From the NCBI RefSeq assembly GCF_958298935.1, contig NC_084942.1, forward strand, positions 5,029,501 to 5,093,500: DNA of 64,000 nucleotides, in the 5' to 3' direction. This document shows, piece after piece, positions 1-11,181 of this stretch (the first letter of the stretch is position 1; each line of letters starts with the position of its first letter). Position numbers and translations under genes: made by a program. The DNA comes from Phragmites australis. Lineage: Eukaryota; Streptophyta; Magnoliopsida; Poales; Poaceae. The notes under the pieces are model-generated. The model did no database searches, was not told where the DNA came from, and saw nothing but the letters and a program-made list of their open reading frames with translations.

Positions 1-174
1 TATTTGTATATCCCAGGATCTTGTATATTATTAGGAAATACTTGGTCCGGTGTAGCCCATGATTGTAGGGATTGTTTTCATGACTTCCAATTGTACCGGT
101 TGTTGTGTATAAAGAGAGAGATTGGACTTAGTTTGAGGTCAAGGCAAATCAATCTATCTTTAGTCACTTTATCA
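1..174 (+). repeat. 3' part of a Ty1/copia 5' LTR
   Basis: This stretch ends in CA immediately before a methionine-initiator-type primer-binding site, which is the expected layout of an LTR/internal boundary. The LTR start lies outside the window, so its length and family cannot be fixed. The gag that follows on the same strand supports a copia 5' LTR. Confidence 0.7.
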
Positions 175-1030
175 TGGCATCAGAGCCTGTTAATGCGATT
201 CAAGGTGTGGATACTCTTCCGACGGGAACATCGCAGTCCCTCGGCACCCTGATGGCAAGATGGTGTCGTCCAGCTTCACTCTTGCCAACATGCCAAACCT
301 AGCACAATTTGTCCGCATAAGCTATCCCAGGATAATTACATCCTGTGGAAAACCCAGGTCATTCCAATTCTTCGTGCACCTAATATGATGAGGTACCTTG
401 ATAGCACCACCGTCTGCCCGGGGAAGCTCATCGTCGTCACCATCAATGAAATTGCAGTGCAAGTGTCCAATCCAGAGTACATCAAGTGGGTGCAGCAAGA
501 TCAAGCATTGACGGCTGGCATTCTATCGACCCTCTCCATGGATATGCTCAGTCATGTGACCTTGCTTTTGACGGCGTGCGATGTGTGGATCAACTTGGAG
601 CGGCTCTTCTCGTCAACAATGACATCCAAGGTGATGCAGCTCCGCATGCATTTGATGCATCTGCAGAAAGGAGAACTCTTGACTATGGCTTACTTCCAGA
701 AGGTGAAGGCCCTCACCGATGCCATGTCGGCAATTGGGAGGCCACTTGGAGATGAAGAGGTGATTGCATATATTTTGTCTGCTCCTGATGAATCCTATGA
801 TTCTCTTGTTAACTCCATCACCGCTCGATCTGAGCCACCGACGCTTAGAGATGTCTATGCACTCTTCATTAGTCATAAGACGCGGGCTGAGATGCGTAAT
901 AGTGTAGTGCAACTCAATGTTGGAGCCCTCGCCAACTATTCTTCACGTGGTGGTCGCGACGGGTGTGGTGGCAGTAACCATGGTGGACGAGGCAGCGGCC
1001 GGGGTGGTGGTCGCAGTGGTCATCGAGAGG
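174..1030 (+). pseudogene. Ty1/copia gag polyprotein (UBN2-type), broken
   Basis: This is the capsid-like Gag of a Ty1/copia retrotransposon, which packages element RNA in cytoplasmic particles. The start ATG lies at the LTR/PBS junction. Typical gag text includes KLSQDNYILWKTQV near 319, a helix-rich middle with VWINLERLFSS and LRMHLMHLQKG, and a Gly/Arg-rich tail near 940-1020 (RGGRDGCGG, GRGSGRGGG). At least two frameshifts are needed, one before about 250 and one near 313. The long open stretch runs from 319 to about 1030, after which homology stops and minus-strand sequence of another element begins. No CCHC zinc knuckle, protease, integrase or reverse transcriptase follows. Family call is confident; lineage within copia is not assigned. 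Confidence 0.8.
175..187 (+). other. Retrotransposon primer-binding site
   Basis: The sequence TGGCATCAGAGCC differs by one base from TGGTATCAGAGCC, the usual plant site complementary to the 3' end of initiator methionine tRNA. It directly follows the LTR end. The gag ATG at 174 overlaps it by two bases. Confidence 0.75.
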
Positions 1031-1360
1031 TCCACCTTCATTTGCACTTGCTCCAGATGAGATGCTTGCTCATCCACTTTCTTATTAATAGATTGAAATT
1101 GCAACTTCAACTGATCCGCTGCCTTCGATTTGGCAAGCAGCAACTTGATATTCTCCAATAATGTCTTCTAATGTTGTCCATGGCGGACAACAAAAACCGG
1201 GTCTGCGCGCTGATCTTTGATGGAGCAGTGGTGATCTCCACTCCAAATCAATTGAACACCATGTAACAGATGTTACGACCGCCACTATGAAGCAACCGCC
1301 AACCTTCCCCACGGGATGTTAACGATCGATCGAGAGAATCCAAAGAATCCACCGACCTGT
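1031..1360 (-). pseudogene. Start of the internal region of a second LTR retrotransposon
   Basis: Read on the minus strand, this follows directly from the primer-binding site at 1371-1361. It carries a short open stretch with a coiled-coil flavour (KSKAADQLKLQFQSINKK, VDEQASHLEQVQ) that would suit the N-terminus of a gag. Stops interrupt it and it ends where the plus-strand copia gag ends, near 1030. I infer that this fragment inserted into, or was joined to, the first element. The superfamily is uncertain. Confidence 0.45.
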
Positions 1361-1371
1361 CTTTGATACCA
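1361..1371 (-). other. Primer-binding site of the minus-strand element
   Basis: The minus strand reads TGGTATCAAAG one base after the LTR end. This matches the start of the plant initiator-Met site with one late mismatch. Confidence 0.6.
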
Positions 1372-1372
1372 G

Positions 1373-1744
1373 TGTTGTATCCCGATAACGAATGAAAGGA
1401 TAAACTCATGAACACCAGGAATTAGGCACCTCTACACTCTATATATCATTATCATAACAATTCAGTAGCAATGTTAGAATGGGAGGAGAAGAGCAGAGAG
1501 GAGTAGTGACGAGGAAGACAACAAAGGTTCAACATGAAGAGGAAGAAAGAAACCTAGTTCATGTTTGCTACTGTGTCTGCTGCCACCATCTCCTTTATAC
1601 TCTCATGGATGCGCAAGCCCAGACACGTACACACAACAACCCATGCCCAAATACATAGCCTGAATTGACCCATTCTTCCTTTTCTCCCACTTCTACTTCT
1701 TCTATCAGTGTCGTCTTATTGTTGTTGTCATCTATTTGTTAACA
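1373..1744 (-). repeat. LTR of the minus-strand retrotransposon (about 372 bp)
   Basis: On the minus strand it begins TGTTAACAAATAG and ends GGATACAACA, so it has TG...CA ends, and it is followed one base later by a primer-binding site. Its size suits a copia-type LTR. No second LTR of this element is seen in the window, so this is a 5' LTR plus a stub of internal DNA. Confidence 0.65.
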
Positions 1745-1771
1745 GCCATGACAAACAAATCCAAAATGTAA

Positions 1772-2080
1772 CACTACTACACAACAACACATCACTGTTG
1801 GCTCCAAAACCCCCTTCACTGCCGTTTTTGGAGCCGGCAGTGGGTAACATGCAGTGATAGTTTGGGACTATTACTGCTGGCTCAGGGGACCGGTAGTGAA
1901 GCAGTTGTCACTACCAGTTGAAAGCTTCAGCTGACAGTGATGATGGAGGAATCACTGCCAGCTGGTGATTTCAGCCGGTAGTGATGCCCTTGGAATCACT
2001 ATCGGCTAGTGGTTTTAGCTGGTAGTGATTCCCAAGACATCACTACTGACTGAATGCTTTAGCCGGTAGTGTTTTGACTC
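1772..2080. repeat. CACTA terminal and subterminal repeats
   Basis: At least eight copies of a 10-14 bp motif around CACTGCCGGCT or its reverse (AGCCGGTAGTG) occur in both orientations. Such arrays bind the TNPA-type protein in En/Spm. The cluster stops near 2080 at a CT-rich stretch. Confidence 0.8.
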
Positions 2081-2661
2081 TCGTCCCTCCCTGTGCTCCC
2101 TCTCTTTGTCCTCTCTCTATCTCTTCAATCTCTTCGTCTCTCTCCCTCTCAATACATGCATACAATGAGATATATATTTAATGTAAATCAATAATAAAGG
2201 CACCTTCATTAATACATAGTAATTCATGCCATATGAACACATATTACAAGTCATTGGCATTGACAAACATACATATATACATAATGTTCTCACAGGTCAC
2301 CCCCCGAGTTGATTGAGTTGAGCCAGTCCAGTATTCCTCTACCTGTCCCGTGATGAGGACCGTGTCTTCACACGGGCGACTGATGGTGTGTGTGTCCGAG
2401 GACACTAGGGGACCGATGGTGGTGGAGCGGAGGACCTGGGCATGCCTGATCGACTGCAGCGAGCCTATGCTCTAGGCTCACCGGCGTGTCAAAGACATCG
2501 AAGTCCGACGCTTGAACACCAGTACAGTTTGAGCCTTCGGTCTCCTCTGTAGCACACTGACAGGCCACCCCCTTGTGCTCATCCACAACGCACTGATGGG
2601 CCACCCTCTCATCCTCCTTCAGGGCACATTTACGGGACGCTGCTTCTTGCTTCTCCGTAGT

Positions 2662-4908
2662 TCATAGCTGATGGGCCAGCCCCTCATCCTCCTCCTGGGC
2701 ACGCTTATGGGCCGCTTCTTCTGGCTCCTTCTTTGCATCATCATTGGAAGGCCATTCTGTCAAAGAGTCGTCCAACGGTACCAACACCGAAAGCAGGTCG
2801 AAGGCCACAGCAGGATCCTTCGGACCAAGTACACTGACATGCATACAATGAGACGCATATTTAATGTAAATCAATAATAAATACACCTTCATTAATACAT
2901 AGTAATTTATATCCTTTATTAATAAATAGTAATTAATATCCTTCATTAAAATGGTGTCATTTGGCAATATATAAGTCGTATAACCCTTGATAGCCTTCCT
3001 CCTTGTTGTATACTCTCTACTAGAAGGTATGGAATCATTTGATGATCTCTCATGCATCGATGGCATGATCGGTTCATAAAACTCACCGGCTGGGTTGATA
3101 ACATGTTCCATGAAGAACCCGGTGACCTGTTCTTGAATGGCATATATTTCTGTAGGTTGTAACGCACATGTGCATTGTTTGGAGTGCTGCATTTGAAGAA
3201 TCAAAAGAATTAGTCCTTGAACATGTATATAGATTGAAAATAAGGTATTGATATATAATTTTATACCTCAAGATCATTGAACATGACAGCGTCTCCGTCA
3301 GAGCTGAATTTGTGAATGAAAGTAAGAATATAGAACCCACAGAGATTGTTGCCGGGTGGCTTCATCATACACTTCATGAGGAAAGGATTCCTCAGTGGAA
3401 TGAATTGAACCTTTTTATTTAGTAGGAAATGCAAGTCATGAATATTCCTTGCGTACTGGAAAGTCAGTTTTTACATCATACTGCTTCCTGTATGGACGGT
3501 ACATAACACTCTTTTTGCAGTATCTTGTGTACGCCCTGTACATGAATACCAATACCAATTAAACTTAGATGCAATCGACGTGAAGATTAAATGATCAAGT
3601 TTACCTGCTTAGCATGTCAATGAGGTCTTGGTAAGTTGTCTTATCTTTCTTTTATGGGTACAAGACAATAATCTTGCTCAAACTTGGGTGGATGACAAGG
3701 AGTATCCATTGAAAACTACATGAATATGTCACCATAGCAAATTAGTACTAGAATAAAGTTACCCATAAAAGGAAAACACCCTAGCACGCAAACACATACT
3801 CAAAGCTATAGGGTAAGAATATGAAGGTCTTGTGTTGGTGGTGAAGAAGACACTTCAATAAGTAGTCATCGGTAAAATCTGAATTCGACCGTATAATTTT
3901 CTGGTTGACAAGCCCAAGATCGATGAATCCTACTTTATTATCTAATTCTTGTCTGGTCACTTGAATCTTCATTCTACGAAAGAGAGAAGTTAGCCATGTG
4001 ATTTCAATGTACAAGATCATATAACATGAATTATATGATTAAGTCACTTACAGAGTCCACGCTCTAATTATGGCCATGTTGAGAGCATCTTCCTTGTACA
4101 TTTTATACAAGCACTTGAACTTCACCCATAAGTAGTCATCACTGTTGAGGAAATATTCATCTCTGTAACTTACAGGGAACACTTGTATACCCTGCCTGGA
4201 CTGCACCAAGTGCCAATGAGGTAATCAACGCATTTGAGTTGTGTGGTTTCTTTCTATATCTGGTTTGACCAAAGGTTTGCCCAACTCAAATGGTCATATA
4301 ACATCCGACTTTGACATATCTTCTCCCACAGTAAGCCATGCTAGTTCTTCTACTATTAATCTAGAAGAAGTCAGAAAGTTTCCAATGCTTTGAGCATCCT
4401 GAACGATTGGACCTGATTTGCCCCTGGCCTGCTTCTTACTGATATGTTCATAGTCAGTCAGTGATTTACTTGAAGCTGCCCCCGTCTGTTTATCTTTGGC
4501 TATATTCATGAAAATTTTCATGATATCTTCAGGCACAACAGGCTTAGGTGGAGGATGGAAATGTGCAGTGAGTGAATAGACATCCTTGGGTTCTGCCACC
4601 TTTGATATCACCAACTTCTTAGATGATGTCATCTGCTTGGATGCTACGGAACCTGATCGTGTCTTCCGAGTTGATGGCTGGCATCTTGATGGTGTTGGCT
4701 TCTTGAGCGGTGGACTTCTTCGAGGCGATGGTTGAGGAGGTGAACTTCTTCTAGGAGATGGCTGGTGAGAGGGATATCTACGAGGCGATGGTTGAGGAGG
4801 TGAACTTCTTCTAGGAGATGGCTGGTGAGAGGGATATCTACGAGGCGATGGCGACACGGGATGTCGTGGAGAGTATAGGTTCTCGGGAGCTGTCCCTGGT
4901 GAAAACAC
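2662..4908 (-). pseudogene. CACTA ORF2 with C48/Ulp1-like protease region, decayed
   Basis: Read leftward from 4908, the N-terminal part is Pro/Ser/Arg-rich (repeats of SPRRYPSHQP and SPRRSSPPQP), followed by a region typical of grass CACTA second ORFs. Around 4020-3640 are blocks such as DDYLLKCLLHH and WILLVIHPSLSKI. At about 3360-3310 lies PPGNNLCGFYIL, resembling the Cys-containing block of C48 (Ulp1/SUMO-type) peptidases. A plausible intron lies at about 3267-3195, ending TGCAG. The last exon carries EQVTGFFMEHVINPAGEFYEP and a Glu/Lys-rich tail near 2700. Several stops and frameshifts make it non-functional. The protease's role in CACTA elements is not settled. Confidence 0.7.
4718..4852. 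repeat. 60-bp tandem repeat, a little over two units
   Basis: A 60-bp unit starting CGAGGCGATGGTTGAGG is repeated almost identically and then begins a third time. It keeps frame and encodes the Pro/Ser/Arg-rich repeats of the minus-strand CACTA ORF, adding 20 residues per unit. Confidence 0.9.
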
Positions 4909-5127
4909 TATGTTGGCCTTCTCCCACGTGATGAATGTATGCTTGTTCTCTCATATAGTGTTCGCCCCCTCCTCTGCAGGGTAATCCACCTCAACATGAC
5001 GATACTAGTCAACTGTCTCATCTACTTTGACCACAGTGTAGGAGGGAAATAAAATTTGAATCGGGTAATTTAGTTTCGTTGCATTTGAGGAAGGATAGGT
5101 TTTCAGAACTAAGAAAGTCAAAGTTAA

Positions 5128-5394
5128 TGTTCTAGAGCTGATGGACCATTTAAGATAATTGAGAAAATCAATGACAATGCATACAAATTGGACCTACCTG
5201 CAGATTTTGGGGTTAGTCCAACATTTAACAATTCAGATTTGAAGCCATATTTGGGAGAAGAAGATGAGCTTGAGTCCAGGATGACTCCAATTCAAGAGGG
5301 GGAGTATGATGATCCCATGGCTCCTTCGGATACGATCAATATAACCAATAATCCTCAAATCATACAAGGTCCAATTATAAGAGCACATGCATGA
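5128..5394 (+). pseudogene. C-terminal end of a Ty3/gypsy pol (after integrase)
   Basis: The text [20 protein letters not shown] followed by [12 protein letters not shown] and [16 protein letters not shown] matches the extreme C-terminus of grass Ty3/gypsy polyproteins, just downstream of the integrase core. It ends at a stop at 5392-5394. Nothing upstream of about 5100 is recognisable as pol, so only the 3' tail remains. The LTR-like DNA that follows fits. Confidence 0.75.
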
Positions 5395-5439
5395 CAATTA
5401 GACCACCAGATGAACTTGTTCCTTGCTGTTCATGCTTCC

Positions 5440-6240
5440 TTAGATGTATTACTACTAAATTCTTGTGATATTTTATTGCTTAGGAATATGGGAGAAGCAC
5501 CACAACCTTACCCGAACGTCACCCCTCGAAGGATAAGTCTACTCAGATTCGAGGCTGAGCTCTAGTCGTGGTTGTGGTCGAAGTCGTGGTCGAGTTGCAG
5601 GATAACACGTCAGTAAAACGGACATAACTCTCTTATACGAAGTCTGTTTTAGGCATTCTTGGACATTCTGGAAAGTTTACGACGAGCCCTTTCCAATGGA
5701 TATGAGATCGACCAAAAATTCCTTATAGATTAGTCAAAGTCAAAGAAATAGGGTGCTACGCCACTGTATCGGACCCTGCTGGGTCTTGTAATCGTGTCGG
5801 GGTCGGAGTCCAAGTTGTGCACTCCTCTTTCCACGACTGCACAACCCTAGGTCGACCTCCTCATGTCCCCCCTGTATATACACAGTAGCCATCGTAGTTT
5901 AGGCTAGGGTTTAGCTTAGATTATTCTGTTGTAGACAGATTCACCATTTATCTGTTTGTTGAACCCCCAACTCGAGTACTTCACTAGTAATTAGCAATAT
6001 TCCGTTTGCATCTACCTGTTCTTGCTTGTGTTCTCGATTCGCTTGCAGGAAAAGCCTTCTTGGCGAGGTCAATCATGTCTTGGCACGGTTGATAACTACG
6101 TAGTAGTGGTGTAGTGGTTGCGAGGGTTCTCGATCTGTTATGTTTAGAGCTTTTGGATCATCAACATCGAAGCTCTACCAATCGACTTATCATATTACCT
6201 TTCGGAAGATCGGGCAAACGCGCATTAGGATACATGTTGA
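5440..6240 (+). repeat. Probable Ty3/gypsy 3' LTR
   Basis: The region lies directly downstream of the pol tail. It has LTR-like features: a CT-rich block with CCCCCCTGTATATACACAG near 5870 that could be promoter-like, then AGGCTAGGGTTTAG. I could not fix exact TG...CA ends or a target duplication, so the boundaries are approximate. Confidence 0.55.
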
Positions 6241-6420
6241 GCTGCTACTTGCTATGCAAGAATAGAAGTCGATCTGAAGAAACAATAAAAGATATACTAC
6301 TTACCTGCCACGGCACGTTTGTGGATGGCATGCGCTTCTTATTGGATGAAATTTGTAGTTCTTCGATGACAAGGTATGAAATTTGTAATGTTCAGATCTA
6401 ACTTCTTCTTAAAACTGTTA

Positions 6421-6447
6421 CTAGTACAATGCTTATACGTTGCAACA
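6421..6447 (-). other. Helitron 3' terminus
   Basis: The minus strand reads GTTGCAACGTATAAGCATTG followed by TACTAG and then T. Ending in CTAG before a T fits the CTRR|T rule, and GTTGCAACG resembles the 3' ends of many plant Helitrons. The stem expected just inside the end is weak here. Confidence 0.6.
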
Positions 6448-7040
6448 GTATTTAAAAATTTCAAACGCATGTTTTACTATTATGATAGTAAATTATTTCA
6501 AAGATAACATATATCATAGCAATATTCTCAATTGTTTAACCATAAACATGATTACAAACAAAATATTAAATTATTTTGTATTGAAATATAACATGAATAC
6601 AAGCAACAAAATGACGTACGTAGCACACTATTACAGAACGCGTATATGAGGTGAGAACTTCTTTGTAGATGATATTCTTGGTTAGTGTACAAGCCGAATT
6701 GATACTCCCATCATTTTCCGGCACAACAAGTCTTTTGAGGACAAGGCGACGTAGAGTTGACCTAGTGAGAATATCGGATTAGGGAGGTGGATTCCAACAT
6801 GTGGGATCGTTTGTCCATGTGCTTTGTTGATGGTAATTGTGACACCCGGTCTAATATGAAATTGCTTCCTCTTAAACATAAAGGGCAACATTTCATCGTG
6901 AGATGGGCACAACGGTATCCAAGGGGGAAAGATTCTGTTTCTTGCATATTGTGGGGAGAAGCCACACAAAAAAAAATTGTGTATTGAACCCACCATACGT
7001 CGAGCATACGAATTCACGTTCTAGTGATTAACTTGATTCA
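6421..7040 (-). pseudogene. Helitron helicase C-terminus and 3' end
   Basis: On the minus strand, 7017-6682 encodes the C-terminal part of the Pif1-type helicase domain of a Helitron RepHel protein. Visible blocks are FPPWIPLCPSHDEMLPF, FKRKQFHIRP, TINKAHGQTIPHVGIHLP and GQLYVALSS. A downstream segment, TKNIIYKEVL near 6690-6660, matches the usual last residues. Helitrons transpose by rolling circle. The Rep domain and helicase motifs I-IV are not recognisable upstream, so the element is 5'-truncated or too decayed. Its 3' side is probably intact (see the terminus entry). Confidence 0.8.
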
Positions 7041-9365
7041 CCAGCAACAAAAAAGTTTGAGCAATCAATCCTTTTATTTGCTGCTGTTGAACCAAAGGGA
7101 ACAAGGAGGTTGACTACCCGACAAGTGAAATCTATAATTATGCTATTTATTGATATAGAACACCAAATAAGTAGAAATAAATGTTGAGCTCATGCCCTGC
7201 ATAATAGCAGTCTAATGGCATCGGTGATGGCGATCAAATGACAACAACACATTCTAAGCCATGACACGTGTCAGTTCAACGTGCTTGTAAAAATATCACA
7301 TATCAAATTAAGAGAAATCGACTCAAGCACATTTTCACCTATTCTCATAACTCCATAATTTTCAAAATGTTTTTTTATGTATACCTTTCTTGCACTTATG
7401 CCTTCAGCCTAACCATTGTTTCAGTGATGTTGTGAGGATTCATTGCATATAGAAATCCTTGAGCCATCAAGGCATCAACAAGTGGAGCATATAACAAATC
7501 CATTAGCCATGAAATTAGGAAAGGGAAAACATTGATTTTTGGGAAGCTTCATATTTGCTATATATGATGTCTAGAGCTTAATAGGGCTAGGATGACATAA
7601 TTCCAAAATTAGGTGGTGATAATGCAAGTGCAACAAGAATACATAAAAATACTTTTTATGTCTTTCTACAATTTGTAAACGGTATGAAAGCATTGAGACC
7701 ATAGTTACCATCACAAAGAACCACAAGCACAAGCACATCAAGAATTGCAAGCATGGATCTTACCAAAGTCACGGATGTGAGATTACACTTAGCAATGTTA
7801 TTTGTAACAATGCATAATGGTTCATATTGAAAAAAATATAACATACTCTTTTTGTCAAGATAGTAAACAATAGTGTTTCAAATGGGCAGCAATGTAATGG
7901 CTTGATTGTCTTTAATTAAAGGAGTGGGGCAAAATCCTTACTGATTGTCTCTTTAGCATTTAGAGAGATCAATATATCTTTCACTCCTAGGATAAAAAGA
8001 AAACAGTGAGCTAAATTACAAAGCATATTAAACAAAAACAAATATAGTCAAATTAGGGAAATGGACATAGCAAGTTGAAAGGACGCCCCAATGACACAAT
8101 TTGAAATAAGCTCGATAAAAAATCATAATACATAACAATATGTGCAATATCTAAAACTAAAATATTGTGGCATTTACTTACCTGCTCGTAGGTAGACAAT
8201 ACATGTATACACACATAAATTAGCATCATTATCTTGTTTTGGAATGAAAGGAAAAACAAATCATACTCCTTTTTGCTTATCAAATATCTTTAGGCAATAG
8301 TAAAAAATGAGAAACTTTGAGTGCATTTTCTTAGTCCTATATGCACATACACTCCCAAGTACCGTAAGAAGTTGTTGTAGAAAATGACATTTCATAAAGC
8401 AAAATCAGTAAGAGGGACAAATGACCATATTAATTTGGGCATTGTAGAATCTTATATATGAAAGGTAATCAATTTTATTTAACAAGATGAGATCGCATTA
8501 CTCTTGCACTGATAATTTGAGGTCTCCAGTAGCCTTATTTTGCTATGATCCTTACTAACGTCCTCATTCCTAGGGAACAACAAATTCACTTGTGTCCAAT
8601 ATCAGGCTATCCTCATATGCATGTACAAAAGGAGAGAAAAATGTGTATTTTCTTAGTATTAGCGCAACAATGGTAGGGAAAGAAGAAATACTTAAGCCCA
8701 AAAAATACCATGAATATACAGTTTGAACTATTTTAAAAGCATATTTAAAAATTATGCTTTATACCTTGTTTCCTAGCGTTGGGTGGTGTTGTCAAATGAG
8801 TCACATTGGAGCATATATTGCAGAAGGGACAGGCTTCCATCGCGCCTACCGATCCTATGCGTGTTGACTGAAGCATCTGTATTTAAAAGTATCATGTAAG
8901 GAGATTGCAATTAGAACAACGGCAGCAGAAAAGAACTGTCATTCAAGAGAAAAATAGAAATGTAAGATTGAGGATGGAAATAATAGCATATATATAGCTA
9001 CACAAAATAATTATTACTCCCTTGCAAAATAGCATATATATATATCAAAAAGGTTTACATACATCAGACTGCAATTGTTTTCATCAGGTTACATATTATT
9101 GTACTCCTGGAGAACAACTATCAATGAAGCTCTCGTCCAATAATCTGGACTACATCATGGCTTTCAATCTTTATGTGTACACACATTTACAATGCAATTT
9201 GAAACAAAGTGGCCTACAAACATCTCATGTTATATTTGCAACTGCAATGAAATGTGTAATTGTAGCAGTTAGCTTCAATCAGTAAACAATTGAAACATGC
9301 TTGGATCAATAAGCGTTGGTTTCAAACAGTAAACAATTCAAAGATTCAATAAATATACTTTAGCA
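7041..9365. other. AT-rich stretch without a recognisable gene
   Basis: Open frames here are short and AT-rich and give no family I recognise. Since it lies upstream of the minus-strand Helitron helicase, part of it may be eroded Helitron interior with introns. I found no TC-type 5' terminus to confirm that. Confidence 0.4.
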
Positions 9366-9660
9366 CACTACTACAGAAATGTGCTTATATGCTGGCCTAT
9401 CACTGTCGGTTACTAATGGCCTGGCAGTGATGTGGCATCACTACCATCACTGCCGGTTCATAAGTCGTGCGGCAAAAATCTGTTATCGTGGCTTATGAAC
9501 TAGTAGTGATAAGGGTAATCATTGCCGGTCGATGTCTTGAGCCAGCACTAATGCCTAGCTCCATCATCACTGCCGACTGAAGCCACCAACCGGTAATGAT
9601 ACTGGAACATCACTGCTGTTTGGTGGTATGAGCCGGCAGTGATGTGTACAGTATAAAATA
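9366..9660. mobile_element. Left end of a CACTA element (family A)
   Basis: CACTACTACAGAAATG at 9366 is a canonical grass CACTA terminus. It is followed by alternating ATCACTGCCGGTT and AGCCGGCAGTGAT motifs up to about 9640. A CACTA transposase follows on the same strand at 11182. The matching right terminus is not in the following DNA. Confidence 0.8.
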
Positions 9661-9769
9661 GTGGCCCTTCCTCCCTTAAGCCCGAGCACAACACTGTCTT
9701 TTTGGCCCTGGCGACCTTCCTCGCCCTCACAATGCACCATCGCTTCTGAGCCCTATACATCCAATTCCA

Positions 9770-10021
9770 TTGCTCGATGAGCTTTATAGTGCCACACCCA
9801 ATCTTTTGTACACGAAGTTTGATCGTAGCCCATCGTCGCCCAGTGCTTTGCGTAAGCTAGCCGACTGCTACCGCGAGCTCGCCCACCTCCATGACGAACT
9901 CCAGGCCGTGAGCTGGCTCTGTCCAAGCCAAATGCATGGTGAGCTTGACCACGGTCTAGGGAACCTCACCCCCTTCCCTTCCACTCTTTCCCTCTGCAGC
10001 GCGCCACCACCGTTAGCCTAG
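9770..10021 (+). other. Exon-like open stretch inside CACTA family A
   Basis: A GC-richer 83-codon reading frame contains ALRKLADCYRELAHLHDELQ, a helix-like, plausibly coding text. The surroundings are AT-rich. It may be a first exon of the element or a captured host fragment. I do not recognise the protein, and the frame ends without an obvious splice partner. Confidence 0.25.
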
Positions 10022-11181
10022 TTTCGTCACCTGCCATGGTTACTTTTGACCGTGCTTGCCGCTGTACATGCCTTCGCCGACCCCTCAAACGAGTTTACCA
10101 CAGTGCGTTGAGTATTTCGGTACCCCTCCCTGGCCAAGCTCCACCGCCATTTGTTGTCAGCGACAGTTCAAACTCGGTCAATAGCGATTGGAAAATCCAA
10201 AAAATTCTGAAAGGAATATTAGTTGTATTGATAAATCGAATTAAATAATTTATAATTTGTAGGATAATATCTAGTGCTCAAAAAAATATGAAACAAAGTT
10301 TGTTACTTTTGTTTTGTCATGATCTATATGCAAAAAATACATGCATGTATGAAATGTTCACTGAAATACCTCTATTTTATTAAATATGATGTAACTTGTT
10401 AATCCATAATTAAATCTTGAAATATCCAAAATTGGTCAATCAAACTTTGTTAATCTTCTTTTGTCATGCTCTGTACAAGAAAAATATATTTCAAGCATGA
10501 AATGCTTGTTTAGCACTAGTTCCTTGTTAATGTTGATTAAGCCTTTTAAACTTGATTAATTTCAATAGAAATTAATAAAAATCACAAAATGTGAAACTAA
10601 TTTTTTAGGTCTTCTCTATGTATACCTGACACAGTAAAAATACCTTTTGCCATGTTGAGTACTTCCCTCATGTGAGTTTGTTTGAACTACCTCATTTAAT
10701 TTTTGATTTAAAAATAGCAAGCGTGTAATTTGGTTAGTTAAGTGGGCAAATGAACTCCAATTCTTGTGATTCTTCTTCTACTGCATTCATAACCTCATGC
10801 ACTACATATCTACCAAATTTCATGTCGTTTGGATCACATCTCATGACATTTCATTCATTGTCATTTTGATGCACATTATTGCTATTTAGAGAACGACGTC
10901 ATAGAATGTCACAAGGTTGATCCCGAGGGTGAATGTGCTGTTTAATTTTGATAAGTTATAGCTATATGTATACCATGCATGTAAGAGTTGAATAAAAATA
11001 AAAATTTCTAGTGATGGTACCAACAAACACTCATCGGAAGCGGATATGAAATCATACAAAAGGTGGCTCCTCCAACCTGAGCCAATTGTTGGTATGAGAT
11101 GGTGAGGTAATTTAATTGTTGGTGATTGCAAAATCTTCTAGATGTTATGAATTTGAATTTATAATAATGATATAATTGTAG
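10022..11181. other. Non-coding interior of CACTA family A
   Basis: AT-rich DNA between the terminal repeats and the transposase relic. No gene, RNA or repeat was recognised. Confidence 0.4.

Larger units (their letters stand above)
1772..4960 (-). mobile_element. CACTA (En/Spm) element, copy 1, right boundary uncertain
   Basis: The left end begins CACTACTACACAACA at 1772. It is followed by about 300 bp of short direct and inverted subterminal motifs of the type TCACTGCCGGCT / AGCCGGTAGTGA. Coding relics inside run on the minus strand, so the left end is the element's 3' side. The other terminus was not found before the gypsy fragment at about 5100. A related copy starts at 45766 and shares the whole interval corresponding to roughly 2140-3465. 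Confidence 0.75.
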
